From NCBI GenBank assembly GCA_035502095.1, contig DATJUX010000026.1:1-64000 (forward strand): DNA of 64,000 nucleotides, in the 5' to 3' direction. Within the stretch, counting starts at the first letter, position 1. The number at the start of each line of letters is the position of its first letter. A program made the translations under genes and the position numbers. Shown here one piece after another: positions 41,661 through 49,647 of the stretch. The notes beneath the pieces are model-generated. The model worked only from the letters and a program-made list of their open reading frames with translations, was not told the origin of the DNA and did not search any database. Origin of the DNA: JAKANT01 sp035502095 (GTDB lineage: Bacteria; Pseudomonadota; Gammaproteobacteria; Burkholderiales; Burkholderiaceae_F).

Positions 41661-43238
41661 ATGCCCTTTCGAAGCCTCTATCCCGACGTCGCCATCCCCG
41701 AGGTCGCACTCAGCACGTTCGTGCTCGAGCGCGCCGCGTCGCTCGGCGACAAGCCCGCTGTAATCGACGGCCCGACCGGCCGCACCGTCACCTATGCGCA
41801 ACTGCCGAGACTGGTCCAGCGCGCCGCGGCCGGACTGGCCGCACGCGGGCTGAAGAAGGGTGACCGCTTCGCGATCCTCAGCCCCAACCTGCCCGAGTAC
41901 GTGATCGCGTTTCATGCCGTCGCCTCGCTGGGTGGCGTGGTGACGACCGTCAACCCGCTCTACACCGTGGGCGAGGTGACGCGCCAGTTGCAGGATTCGG
42001 CGGCGCGGTTCGTCCTTACCGTGCCGCCGCTCCTTGGCACCGTGCGCGAAGCCGCGCAGCAAGCGGCGCTGACCGAGATCTTCGTTTTCGGCGAAGCGGA
42101 AGGTGCGACACCGTTCGCATCGTTGCTTGCCGGCAACGGCGCGCCGCCTGCGGTGGCGATCGATCCGCGCGTGGATCTGATCGCTCTGCCGTATTCCAGC
42201 GGCACGACCGGCATGCCGAAGGGCGTGATGCTGTCGCATCACAACCTCGTGGCCCAGCTTTGCTCGGTCAACGGCGTGACGGACTCGGCGCTCATCACGC
42301 CGCACGACACGGTGCTCGCGTTCCTGCCGTTCTTCCATATCTACGGCATCGTCGCATTCATGAATCTCTCCCTGCTCCAGGGCGCGACCGTCGTGACGAT
42401 GCAGCGCTTCGATTTCGAGCAGTACCTGCAGCTGGTGCAGAAGCACGGCGTCACGATCCTGCACGTGGTGCCGCCGGTCGTGCTCGCGCTGGCCAAGCAT
42501 CCGGCGGTCGCGAACGTCGACTTCTCGAAGGTGCGCGGCGTGTTCTGCGCGGCCGCGCCGCTCGGCCAGGCGATCGCCGACGCGATGCATGCGCGGCTAG
42601 GTCTGCGTGTCTCGCAGGCGTACGGCATGACGGAGGTCAGCGGCGCGAGCCATCTCGGCCCAACCACTGAAGACAAGATCAAGCCCGCCTCCGCGGGTCG
42701 GCTGATGCCGAACCTGGAATGCAAGATCGTCGACCTCGGCACCGGCGCGGAAGTGCGTCCGGGCGAGCAGGGCGAAATCCTGGTGCGCGGGCCGATCGTC
42801 ATGCAGGGCTATTTCGGCCACGCCGGCGCAACCGCCGCCACGATCGATGCCCAAGGCTGGCTGCGTACCGGCGACATCGGCTACGTCGATGCCGACGGCG
42901 ATTTCTTCATCGTCGACCGCACCAAGGAGCTCATCAAGTACAAGGGCTTGCAGGTGGCGCCGGCGGAGCTGGAATCGGTGCTGCTCGGCAATCCGAAGAT
43001 CGCCGACGCCTGCGTCATCGGCATCGCCGACGCAGAAGCGGGCGAGGTGCCGAAGGCGTTCGTCGTGAAAAAGAGCGAGATCAGCGTGGAGGAAGTGATG
43101 GCGTGGGTAGCCGCGCGCGTCGCTCCACACAAGAAGGTGCGCAAGGTGGAGTTCATCGACACGCTGCCGCGATCCGCCTCCGGCAAGCTGCTCCGGCGGC
43201 AATTGATCGAACGCGAGCGCGCCGGCGCCGCGCCGTAG
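41661..43238 (+). CDS. AMP-dependent acyl-CoA/aryl-CoA ligase (4-coumarate-CoA ligase-like)
   Basis: Adenylate-forming ligase (525 residues) that activates a carboxylic acid to its CoA thioester. The phosphate-binding motif is YSSGTTGMPKGVMLSHHN, the A5 motif is QAYGMTEVSG, A7 is WLRTGDIGYVD, A8 is DRTKELIKYKGLQVAP and the catalytic lysine is in SASGKLLRRQL. The sequence pattern is closest to 4-coumarate-CoA-ligase-like proteins; the acid is not known. The DUF2905 gene follows immediately. Confidence 0.92.
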   Translation: MPFRSLYPDVAIPEVALSTFVLERAASLGDKPAVIDGPTGRTVTYAQLPRLVQRAAAGLAARGLKKGDRFAILSPNLPEYVIAFHAVASLGGVVTTVNPLYTVGEVTRQLQDSAARFVLTVPPLLGTVREAAQQAALTEIFVFGEAEGATPFASLLAGNGAPPAVAIDPRVDLIALPYSSGTTGMPKGVMLSHHNLVAQLCSVNGVTDSALITPHDTVLAFLPFFHIYGIVAFMNLSLLQGATVVTMQRFDFEQYLQLVQKHGVTILHVVPPVVLALAKHPAVANVDFSKVRGVFCAAAPLGQAIADAMHARLGLRVSQAYGMTEVSGASHLGPTTEDKIKPASAGRLMPNLECKIVDLGTGAEVRPGEQGEILVRGPIVMQGYFGHAGATAATIDAQGWLRTGDIGYVDADGDFFIVDRTKELIKYKGLQVAPAELESVLLGNPKIADACVIGIADAEAGEVPKAFVVKKSEISVEEVMAWVAARVAPHKKVRKVEFIDTLPRSASGKLLRRQLIERERAGAAP

Positions 43239-43439
43239 ATGCGTCAGTTCCTGATCGTCTTCGGCGTCGTGCTGGTGGTCCTCGGCTTCGCCTGGCCATG
43301 GATCTCGAAGCTGCCTTGGGGACGGCTTCCCGGCGACATCTCGATCGAGCGCGAGAACTTCAGCTTCCACTTCCCGCTGATGACGTGCCTGATCGTCTCG
43401 GTAGTGATCACACTCCTGCTCTGGCTCTTCCGCAAGTGA
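43239..43439 (+). CDS. DUF2905 family small membrane protein
   Basis: A 66-residue protein with two helices (FLIVFGVVLVVLGFAWPWI and LMTCLIVSVVITLLLWLF) around the conserved loop LPGDISIERENFSFHFPLMTC, characteristic of DUF2905. It begins directly after the ligase stop codon. Function unknown. Confidence 0.92.
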   Translation: MRQFLIVFGVVLVVLGFAWPWISKLPWGRLPGDISIERENFSFHFPLMTCLIVSVVITLLLWLFRK

Positions 43440-43447
43440 TCAACTCA

Positions 43448-43473
43448 CTCCCCGAGCGTGCAGCGTCGGGGAG
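43448..43473. terminator. Hairpin between convergent DUF2905 and HEEVH genes
   Basis: Stem CTCCCCGA / TCGGGGAG with a 10-base loop, 9 bases after the DUF2905 stop and 14 bases from the end of the convergent gene. It could terminate both transcripts but lacks a T tract. It ends in GGGGCCGCAA, linking it to the repeat family at 34035 and 41492. Confidence 0.5.
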
Positions 43474-43486
43474 GGGCCGCAATCGG

Positions 43487-44635
43487 TTACAGCCCGTTCA
43501 ACACCGATTTCCTGTTTGCCTTCCCCGCGACCTCGTCGAACACCTTGCGTGCGTCCGGTGGCAGGCTGTCGCGCATCGTCTTGAGCGCTTCGATCGAAGG
43601 CAGTTGTGTCTGCAGCAATGGCAGATTCCGCAAGGTCGCGACCTTGTTCAGGTCGGTCCTCGCCTGCGTCAGGTCGCCCGAGGCGAACGACACCCGCGCC
43701 GCTTCCACGTGCGCTTCGAGTTCGGTGGCTGCGGTCGTGCCGTCCTCGTATCCGGCGACGATGTCCACCGACCGGACGTCCTTGATGTGCTTGGCCGCCC
43801 ATTGGCGGAAGGTGTCGCTGCCGTGGGCGCTCTCGGCGTATTTCTTGTAGATCTCGCCGGTGAGGCGGCGGTGCTCGGCGTGCACCTCCTCGTGCGCGAG
43901 CGTCGAGACGGCGTTGGCGGGGCGGTCGAACGCGGCCGGTCCGAGTTGCACCCAGGCCGGACGCTTGGGATCGAACCCGGCGGTCCGGCCCTCGGCATCG
44001 AAATCCGGCGAAAGGTTGATGTTCACCTTGTCGCTCGCCGGCGTGTCGCCCTTGCCGATCACGTTGATCTCGCTCTCGGGAAGGCCCAAGGCATATGCGG
44101 CAAACGTCTTCCACTTTGCGGGGTCGTTGTTCCTCATGGCGTCGGCCTTCAGCGCGTCGTACTGCGCCTGGTCGACCTTGCCCACCTGGATCGCGGTCTT
44201 GACCGCGCCCGTGCCTTTGTCGGCGTCCTTGCCGACCACGCTCGTCTCCACCGCGTGCCAGCGCCCGTCGTTGCCGCGCACGACCATCGCGCGATCGGAG
44301 CCGGCCGCGCGCGCCCATGCGATCGCATGGTTCCGCGTCTCGTAGCCGCGCGGGTCGCCGAACGAGCGCTGCACGGTGACGTCCTTCTGCCCCGGCAGCG
44401 CGACGCCCACGAGCGGATCGGTGGTCCTGCTTGATCGTGTATTGCCGCCGCCGCCGTTCGAATCGGCATAGAAGCGCTGCACGGACGGAGAGCCGAAGAG
44501 CACGTCGAAGTTCGCGCGGCCGTCGCCGGCGACGGCATCGAGGCTCGCGGCGGTAGGCACGGTCGCCGGCGCCTGGTCTGCCTCGCCTCGCAGCCGGGCC
44601 GAGGTCGCGAGCGAAGAGCGCTGAACTTGGATCAT
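43487..44635 (-). CDS. Putative secreted or effector-like protein with HEEVH zinc-protease motif
   Basis: A 382-residue protein that I do not recognise as a known family. It has a low-complexity start, a Gly-rich stretch (GGGGN near 61), a middle region with several charged segments, and the motif STLAHEEVHAEH at about residues 244-255, which fits an HExxH zincin; E305 or E307 in TELEAHVEA could be the third ligand. There is no signal peptide or membrane helix. Start at ATG 44633-44635 has AGGAG at 8 bases. It is the last gene on the same strand as the CsgG-like operon (98-base gap). Confidence 0.7.
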   Translation of the reverse strand: MIQVQRSSLATSARLRGEADQAPATVPTAASLDAVAGDGRANFDVLFGSPSVQRFYADSNGGGGNTRSSRTTDPLVGVALPGQKDVTVQRSFGDPRGYETRNHAIAWARAAGSDRAMVVRGNDGRWHAVETSVVGKDADKGTGAVKTAIQVGKVDQAQYDALKADAMRNNDPAKWKTFAAYALGLPESEINVIGKGDTPASDKVNINLSPDFDAEGRTAGFDPKRPAWVQLGPAAFDRPANAVSTLAHEEVHAEHRRLTGEIYKKYAESAHGSDTFRQWAAKHIKDVRSVDIVAGYEDGTTAATELEAHVEAARVSFASGDLTQARTDLNKVATLRNLPLLQTQLPSIEALKTMRDSLPPDARKVFDEVAGKANRKSVLNGL

Positions 44636-44733
44636 GATTTCTGCTCCTGGTGGCGGTTCATTGGGCAATATCGGGCGGCAGCGGACTGGGACGACACGCG
44701 GCGCGCTTCAATCGACCGTGAATATTCGCGGCG

Positions 44734-46359
44734 TCACTGCTTCACCACGATCGTGAACTGGCTCCGCCCGACATTGCCCTTCGCGATCGGGCCGAAAATG
44801 GCGGCGACCTCGTCGAACGACCGCAGCTTCAGCGGGTCGAAGTCGCCCCACCGCAGCGCCGCCGGCAGGCTGCCGTAGATCTCGTTGGGCGTCGTGAAGC
44901 AGCCGACCGCCTCTGGTGCGCCGGCCCGTGCCTGCAATTCGAGCGGCACCAGCCCGGGCAACGTCAGCGGACGGTTCGCCGTGACGCGCGGATCGCGGGT
45001 GAACCGGTTCGGGAAGATGCGCCGGAGCACGCCGGTCTGGTCCTGGTGATAGCAGTACAGGTAGCCGCTCGTCGACGGGATGACGTGGAAGCCGACCGCT
45101 TCTCCCGGCGCGTACCGCTCCTTGGTGGGGATCAGGAGCAGCCGGCGTTCAGCCGTCGCGGTCCTGCCGCTCGCCGCGGGGGCTGCCGGCTGCGGCACGG
45201 GCCGTGGTGCGCCCTGTGGCGCCGGCAGTGCCGCCGGTTGTGTTTCGGCCAGCGGCGCAGCGCGCTGGGCGAGGGGCACGGTGTCGGCAACGAATGGCTT
45301 CGCCGGCGGCGGGGGGAAGGGCCGGTGCAGGAAGTCCGAGAAGAACGGCAGGTCGACGAAGTCCAGCTCGGCGAAGCCCGATGCGCGACGATAGGCGGCG
45401 ATCGCTTGCCGCAGCGCCGGCGTGATCTGGCCGTCGACCGGACCGTCGTAGAAGCCGCGGTTGCGCAGCTGGTCCTGGAAGTACGGCACCAGCTCGCCGC
45501 CACGCTCCATGCCGATGAACCAGTCTTCGATCTCGCGCTTGACATCCGGGTTGTCCGGCCCGACCCCGAGGCACGACCAGTAAGGCAGCTTGAGCAGCCG
45601 GCCGAACAACTCGATGGCCGACAGCTCGACCATGTTGCGCAGCGCCTGCGCGGTCCCGTCGGTGCGCTGGAAGTTCGTGCTGAAGTTGATGCCGATCTTG
45701 CGGATCGTCGCCTGCGAATCGACGGCGTCGCCTTCCTTGGCGATGACGACGATGTTCTTCGACGAAACGCCCGCCAGCAGCGCCAGGTTGCTGGTCTGCG
45801 CGACGCTGACGTCGAGCCCGAGCACGTTGAACTGGCGGCTGCGCGAGGTCCCCGCGCTGACGATGGGTTCGAGCGACACGCCGAAATCGCTCTGGCGCCG
45901 CAGCACCCCTTCGTCGAGCTGCGTGATCGAGCCGCGGATGTTGTACTGGGGCACCACGCCGAATGCGGTGCGCTGCCTGGCGTTGTTGAGGAACGCGACG
46001 GCGTTGTTGGCGTCCTGCCCGAACGTGATGACCTGCACGGCGCGGCTGCGGCGCGTCATGTCCGAGATCGCCGAGATCATCATGTCGCGCGCGCCGGCGT
46101 TCACCTTCTTCGTGTTGTCGGCGAGGTCCTCCAGGATCACGCTGACGTCGCGTGCGTTGTAGCGCAGGAAGGTCTCGTCCATGCAGCGCAGGCCGTCGGT
46201 GAAGTCGGTGACGTTGCGCTGGGGAACGGTGGAGATCTTGCTGTTGGACACCGCCTCGACATCGGCCTTGCGCGACGGGGGCGCGGCGCAGGCGCTGACC
46301 AGGGCGGCGATGGTCGCGGCGAAGCAGGCGACCAGCGGGGTGCGGAGCGTGCGTTTCAT
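44734..46359 (-). CDS. CsgG-like lipoprotein with peptidoglycan-binding and DUF4384-like domains
   Basis: A 541-residue lipoprotein. The signal peptide ends LVSAC with the lipidated Cys at residue 24 and Ala next, favouring outer-membrane sorting. Residues 35-260 resemble the CsgG curli secretion channel fold (for example YNIRGSITQLDEG, FNVLGLDVSVAQTSNLALLAGVSSKNIVV, RNMVELSAIELFGRLL). Residues 285-330 match PG_binding_1 (NRGFYDGPVDGQITPALRQAIAAYRR). After a Pro/Ala linker, residues 405-470 match DUF4384 (RYAPGEAVGFHVIPSTSGYLYCY, IFPNRF). The likely role is an outer-membrane export channel or assembly platform held to the wall, for the repeat proteins encoded upstream. Confidence 0.8.
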   Translation of the reverse strand: MKRTLRTPLVACFAATIAALVSACAAPPSRKADVEAVSNSKISTVPQRNVTDFTDGLRCMDETFLRYNARDVSVILEDLADNTKKVNAGARDMMISAISDMTRRSRAVQVITFGQDANNAVAFLNNARQRTAFGVVPQYNIRGSITQLDEGVLRRQSDFGVSLEPIVSAGTSRSRQFNVLGLDVSVAQTSNLALLAGVSSKNIVVIAKEGDAVDSQATIRKIGINFSTNFQRTDGTAQALRNMVELSAIELFGRLLKLPYWSCLGVGPDNPDVKREIEDWFIGMERGGELVPYFQDQLRNRGFYDGPVDGQITPALRQAIAAYRRASGFAELDFVDLPFFSDFLHRPFPPPPAKPFVADTVPLAQRAAPLAETQPAALPAPQGAPRPVPQPAAPAASGRTATAERRLLLIPTKERYAPGEAVGFHVIPSTSGYLYCYHQDQTGVLRRIFPNRFTRDPRVTANRPLTLPGLVPLELQARAGAPEAVGCFTTPNEIYGSLPAALRWGDFDPLKLRSFDEVAAIFGPIAKGNVGRSQFTIVVKQ

Positions 46360-46382
46360 GGTCGGGTCTCCGGGCGCTCGCG

Positions 46383-46706
46383 CTACTTGCCGCAGCGGTT
46401 GTTGGCCATGATCACGTCGCCCTGCACGACCACGGTGGTCTGCGGGCGTGCCGACGTCCCGATGCCGGTCTGCGCCGGCTGGAAGATGTTGCCGAGCGCG
46501 ATGTTGCAGCCGTCGCCGAGCAGGTCGGTCTCGCTGCTGCCGCGGCGGGCGTCGACCACTTTCTCGTTCGGATTCCTTCCGGTGCGGTCGATCTTGATGC
46601 GCGCGATGCGGGCGTTGATCTCGTCGTCGACTTCGGTGATGCCGGCGTGCGCGACCGCCGTGGCGGCGAGCAGGCAGGCCAGGAGCGGCAGGTTCCGCGT
46701 CTTCAT
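46383..46706 (-). CDS. Small secreted protein of the CsgG-like operon
   Basis: A 107-residue protein with a classical signal peptide (LPLLACLLAATAVAHA, cleavage before GITEV). The mature part has two cysteines that could form a disulfide, an acidic/basic N-terminal stretch and a beta-prone end (TTVVVQGDVIMANN). It shares the ribosome-site context CAAGGAGAACGA with the 300-residue repeat gene. Its position between the repeat protein and CsgG-like genes suggests an accessory role like CsgE or CsgF, or a minor subunit; no sequence similarity to those was seen. Confidence 0.7.
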   Translation of the reverse strand: MKTRNLPLLACLLAATAVAHAGITEVDDEINARIARIKIDRTGRNPNEKVVDARRGSSETDLLGDGCNIALGNIFQPAQTGIGTSARPQTTVVVQGDVIMANNRCGK

Positions 46707-46741
46707 CGTCGTTCTCCTTGTCCGGTTCGTTCTTGTGGTCG

Positions 46742-47626
46742 CTAGCGGCCTTCCACGCCTCCCAGCACCATCTTCTGGCGGTTCTGGTCGCCACCAACCG
46801 GTCCGATCTGGGTGACGCCGCCGCCTACCAATACAAACGTACTGGCGTCGCGAATGGACGCGTTGCGCACCCCTCCGATATTCACGCTCTGGCGGTTCGT
46901 CCCGGAAAGGCCGGTGCCGCTGATCTGCGTGACGAGGCCGATGACGGTCGCGTTCGTCGTCACGTCGCGCACGTCGGAGTTGTCGATGGCGCCCACCAGG
47001 ATGTCCTGGCTGTTGGCGCCGTTGGCGCCCGAGGTGGCGACCTGCGTGATGGCGCCGGTGACGTTGCCGCTGAGGTTCAGGTTGCGGCCGCTGGTGTCCT
47101 TGACGGCGCCCACGAGGATGTTCTGCTGGTCGTTCAGGCCGTTGCCCTTGCCGGTCTGGGTCACCACGCCGGTGACCGTGCCGTTGGCGATGACGTCGCG
47201 CGCATCGACCGAACCGAGCGCCGCCCCGATGCCGAGGCGCTGCACGATGCGGGTGTCCGCGCTCTGTGTGATCGCGCCGAGGGCGGTGCCGTTGACCACG
47301 ACATTGCGCGCGGAGAGGGCGGCGTCGACCCCGCCGATCGCGAGCGTCTGCTCGTTGCGCCCGTTGCTGGTCTGGGTGACCAGCGCTGCCACGTTGGCGG
47401 TGGCCGTCACGTCGCGCGCGCTGCCCGAGGCGGCGACGCCGCCGATTTCGAGCGCCTGCTTGCTGTCGCCGGCTGCGCCGGCGCCGGTGCCGGCCGACTG
47501 CGTGATGCTGCTGGTGATCGTGGCGTGCGTGGTGATGTTGCGCGTGTCGAGGCTCTTGTCGTCGGCGGCCGCCACGGCACAGGCCGATGCGGCGCAGACG
47601 AGCACAGCCAGCCGGGCGATCTTCAT
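46742..47626 (-). CDS. Secreted repeat protein A (seven repeats, curlin-like in context)
   Basis: A 294-residue secreted protein: signal peptide to about residue 21, then seven imperfect repeats of 36-42 residues and almost nothing else. The T-Q pairs fall at residues 42, 84, 120, 156, 194, 233 and 272. Consensus: S-x-x-A-R-D-V-x-x-N-x-T-V-x-G-x-V-T-Q, a variable Gly/Ser/Asn loop, then N-x-Q-x-x-x-I-G-G-V. The alternation of small and hydrophobic residues with conserved Gln/Asn fits a beta-solenoid or amyloid-type stack, three strands per turn. No cysteine in the mature protein, no barrel or anchor domain. Likely exported by the CsgG-like protein. Confidence 0.78.
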   Translation of the reverse strand: MKIARLAVLVCAASACAVAAADDKSLDTRNITTHATITSSITQSAGTGAGAAGDSKQALEIGGVAASGSARDVTATANVAALVTQTSNGRNEQTLAIGGVDAALSARNVVVNGTALGAITQSADTRIVQRLGIGAALGSVDARDVIANGTVTGVVTQTGKGNGLNDQQNILVGAVKDTSGRNLNLSGNVTGAITQVATSGANGANSQDILVGAIDNSDVRDVTTNATVIGLVTQISGTGLSGTNRQSVNIGGVRNASIRDASTFVLVGGGVTQIGPVGGDQNRQKMVLGGVEGR

Positions 47627-47649
47627 GGTTCGCTCTCGTCGGGTTGAAG

Positions 47650-47678
47650 CGGGCGCCCGCCGCCCGGCGGTGCGCCCG
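47650..47678. promoter_or_regulatory. Strong hairpin between the two repeat-protein genes
   Basis: CGGGCGC-CCGCC-GCCC-GGCGG-T-GCGCCCG: 12 base pairs with one bulged base and a 4-base loop, in the 97-base gap between repeat protein B (upstream) and A. There is no T tract after it on the minus strand, so it is more likely an RNA-stability or partial attenuation element than a full terminator, possibly setting the subunit ratio. Confidence 0.5.
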
Positions 47679-47723
47679 GAGGCGCGGACGGCGGAGGGCC
47701 GCCGCCGCGCGTCGTTGGCGTGC

Positions 47724-48626
47724 CTAGTTCTGCGGGCCGCCCGCGCGGGTGCCCTGCACGCCGCCCACCACCACGCTTTGCAGGTTGCCGCCGGCACCGA
47801 CGTTGGCGCTGACCTGCGTGACGAGACCGCGCACGGTGGCGGTCGCGTCTATGTTGCGCGCGACTGCGTTGTTGGCGCCGCCCACGTTGAGGACCTGGGA
47901 GATCGCGGTGGCGCCGACGTTCACCTCGTTCTGCGTGATGGCGCCGACCACCGTGCCCTTGAGGGTGAGGTTGTTCGCCTCGACGCGACGCGCTGCGCCC
48001 ACGGCGACCACCTGCTCGTTGAGCAGCGAGAGCGTGTTGCTCGACGTTTGCGTGACCGTGGCGCCGAGCACGCCGTCCGCCGTCACGTTGTTCGCGGTGG
48101 TGTCGTCGACGCTGCCCACTTCCACTGCCTGCGTGTTCAGGCCCGAGGCGCCCGCAGCACCGATCTGGGTGATGATGCCAACGACGTTGCCGCGCACGTT
48201 GATGTCGTTCGCGGTGGTGTTGCCGACCGACCCGATGGCGACGAGCTGCTCGTTGCCGCCGGTCAGCGTGCCGATCCGCGTCTGGCTGATGTCGGCCGTG
48301 GCGCTGCCGGTGGCCGTGATGTTGCGCGCATTGACGTCGCCCGCGACGCCGCCGACGCGGACCTGCTGGCCCCCGGCTATGGTGCTGCCTGCGCGGCCCC
48401 CCGGCGTGTTCGAGCCGTTCGCCAGGTTGCCCACGCCGCCTCCGACCTGGGTCACCGTGCCGGTGACCGTGCCCTGGGCGTTGATGTTGCCGGTCACGTT
48501 CACGCCCGAGCGGGTGAGCGAGCCCGGCAGGATGGTGTTGGACGAGCCGTCGGTGATCGACTGCGCCATGGCGGACAGAGCTGCACACGTTGCAAGGACT
48601 GCGACTGCGAGCTGCCTGAGCTTCAT
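47724..48626 (-). CDS. Secreted repeat protein B (six repeats, curlin-like in context)
   Basis: A 300-residue secreted protein with a signal peptide ending ALSAMA and six repeats. The T-Q (or S-Q) pairs are at 59, 114, 153, 192, 231 and 270, giving an exact 39-residue period for the last five units; the first is longer owing to a Gly/Asn insert. Consensus T-x-A-N-N/D-I-x-x-x-G-x-V-x-G-x-I-T-Q ... N-x-Q-x-x-x-V-G-x-V, close to that of protein A, so the two are paralogues. Start ATG 48626 follows AAGGAG at 7 bases. First gene of the operon; divergent from the NYN gene. Confidence 0.78.
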   Translation of the reverse strand: MKLRQLAVAVLATCAALSAMAQSITDGSSNTILPGSLTRSGVNVTGNINAQGTVTGTVTQVGGGVGNLANGSNTPGGRAGSTIAGGQQVRVGGVAGDVNARNITATGSATADISQTRIGTLTGGNEQLVAIGSVGNTTANDINVRGNVVGIITQIGAAGASGLNTQAVEVGSVDDTTANNVTADGVLGATVTQTSSNTLSLLNEQVVAVGAARRVEANNLTLKGTVVGAITQNEVNVGATAISQVLNVGGANNAVARNIDATATVRGLVTQVSANVGAGGNLQSVVVGGVQGTRAGGPQN

Positions 48627-48808
48627 CTTCGTTCTCCTTGGGGTGGGTCGGGTTCTCGCGGCCACGATTGACCGTCAGCCCACCTACGAAGCAACCCCAC
48701 CCGGCGGACGGCGTGAAGATTCGACAAGCAGCGGGCCGCACCCGGATGTCGCACAATCGCGCCCGCGCCTCCGGCCCGCCGCGCCCGGGCATCGGGATCG
48801 GATTCACC

Positions 48809-49624
48809 ATGACCGTCACCTACATCCTCGTCGACTATGAAAACACCCAGCCCACGGCGCAGGAGGTCGCGTTGCTGCACGACGCCGACCAGCGCCTGTG
48901 GATCTTTCGCGGGCCAAGCCAGAAGAAATACGACGCCGAGTTCGCCGAGGCGCTGCTGCCGCTCGCCGGCCGCGTGCGTGTCGTCAGGTGCGAGAAGTCC
49001 GGGCGCAATGCGCTCGACATGCACATCGCATTCGAGATGGGACGCCTGCTCGGCGAACTCGCAGGGCAGGCGGGAGGATCGCCGGCCTTTGCGTTTACCG
49101 TCGTCTCGCGCGACACGGACTACGAGCCGTTGCTGCAGTACATCCGTACACAAGGGTACGCCGCGAACCGGGTGACGAGTATCCGGGAAGCGCTCGGCGC
49201 CTCGCCTGCCGAGCAAGCCGGCGTGGCCAAGGGAGGCAGATCCGGGGCCGGCTCGAGGGCAACTGCAGCGGAGGCGCACGCGCCGCCAGCCAGGAAGAAG
49301 CCGACCAGGAAAACGCCCGCGGCCAAGGCCGTGAAGAAGTCCCCGAAGGCTGCCGTCACGAAGAGCGCGGCGAAGGCCGCCGGCACGACCGGGGCGACGG
49401 ACGCGGCCGAATCGATCGATGCACTGGTCGACAAGGCGGTCGATCGGCTGCGCGACTATCCGAAGCAACGGCCCACGCGACGCGACCGGCTGGAAAGCTG
49501 GCTTTCCTCTCATCTGCGCAGCAGGCTCGCTGGCCGCGATGTCCAGCCCGTGATCGCGGCGCTGGAGCAGCGCGGCGTGGTCCGGTTCTCGGCGAACAAG
49601 ATCGAGTACCCGGCGTGGGCGTGA
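48809..49624 (+). CDS. NYN/PIN-like domain protein with basic linker
   Basis: A 271-residue protein. Residues 1-130 form a PIN-like NYN domain with spaced acidic residues for metal: VDYENTQ, GRNALDMHIAFEMGRLLGE and SRDTDYEPLLQYI. Residues about 140-190 are an Ala/Lys/Pro-rich basic linker like histone H1 tails (KKPTRKTPAAKAVKKSPKAA), and the C-terminal 75 residues look like a winged-helix nucleic-acid-binding module (IDALVDKAVDRLRDYPKQRP...LEQRGVVRFSANKI). Likely an RNA- or DNA-processing nuclease. The ATG at 48809 was chosen over an upstream one at 48638. Confidence 0.8.
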   Translation: MTVTYILVDYENTQPTAQEVALLHDADQRLWIFRGPSQKKYDAEFAEALLPLAGRVRVVRCEKSGRNALDMHIAFEMGRLLGELAGQAGGSPAFAFTVVSRDTDYEPLLQYIRTQGYAANRVTSIREALGASPAEQAGVAKGGRSGAGSRATAAEAHAPPARKKPTRKTPAAKAVKKSPKAAVTKSAAKAAGTTGATDAAESIDALVDKAVDRLRDYPKQRPTRRDRLESWLSSHLRSRLAGRDVQPVIAALEQRGVVRFSANKIEYPAWA

Positions 49625-49647
49625 GCGAGAGGTACCGATCCGAGCCG

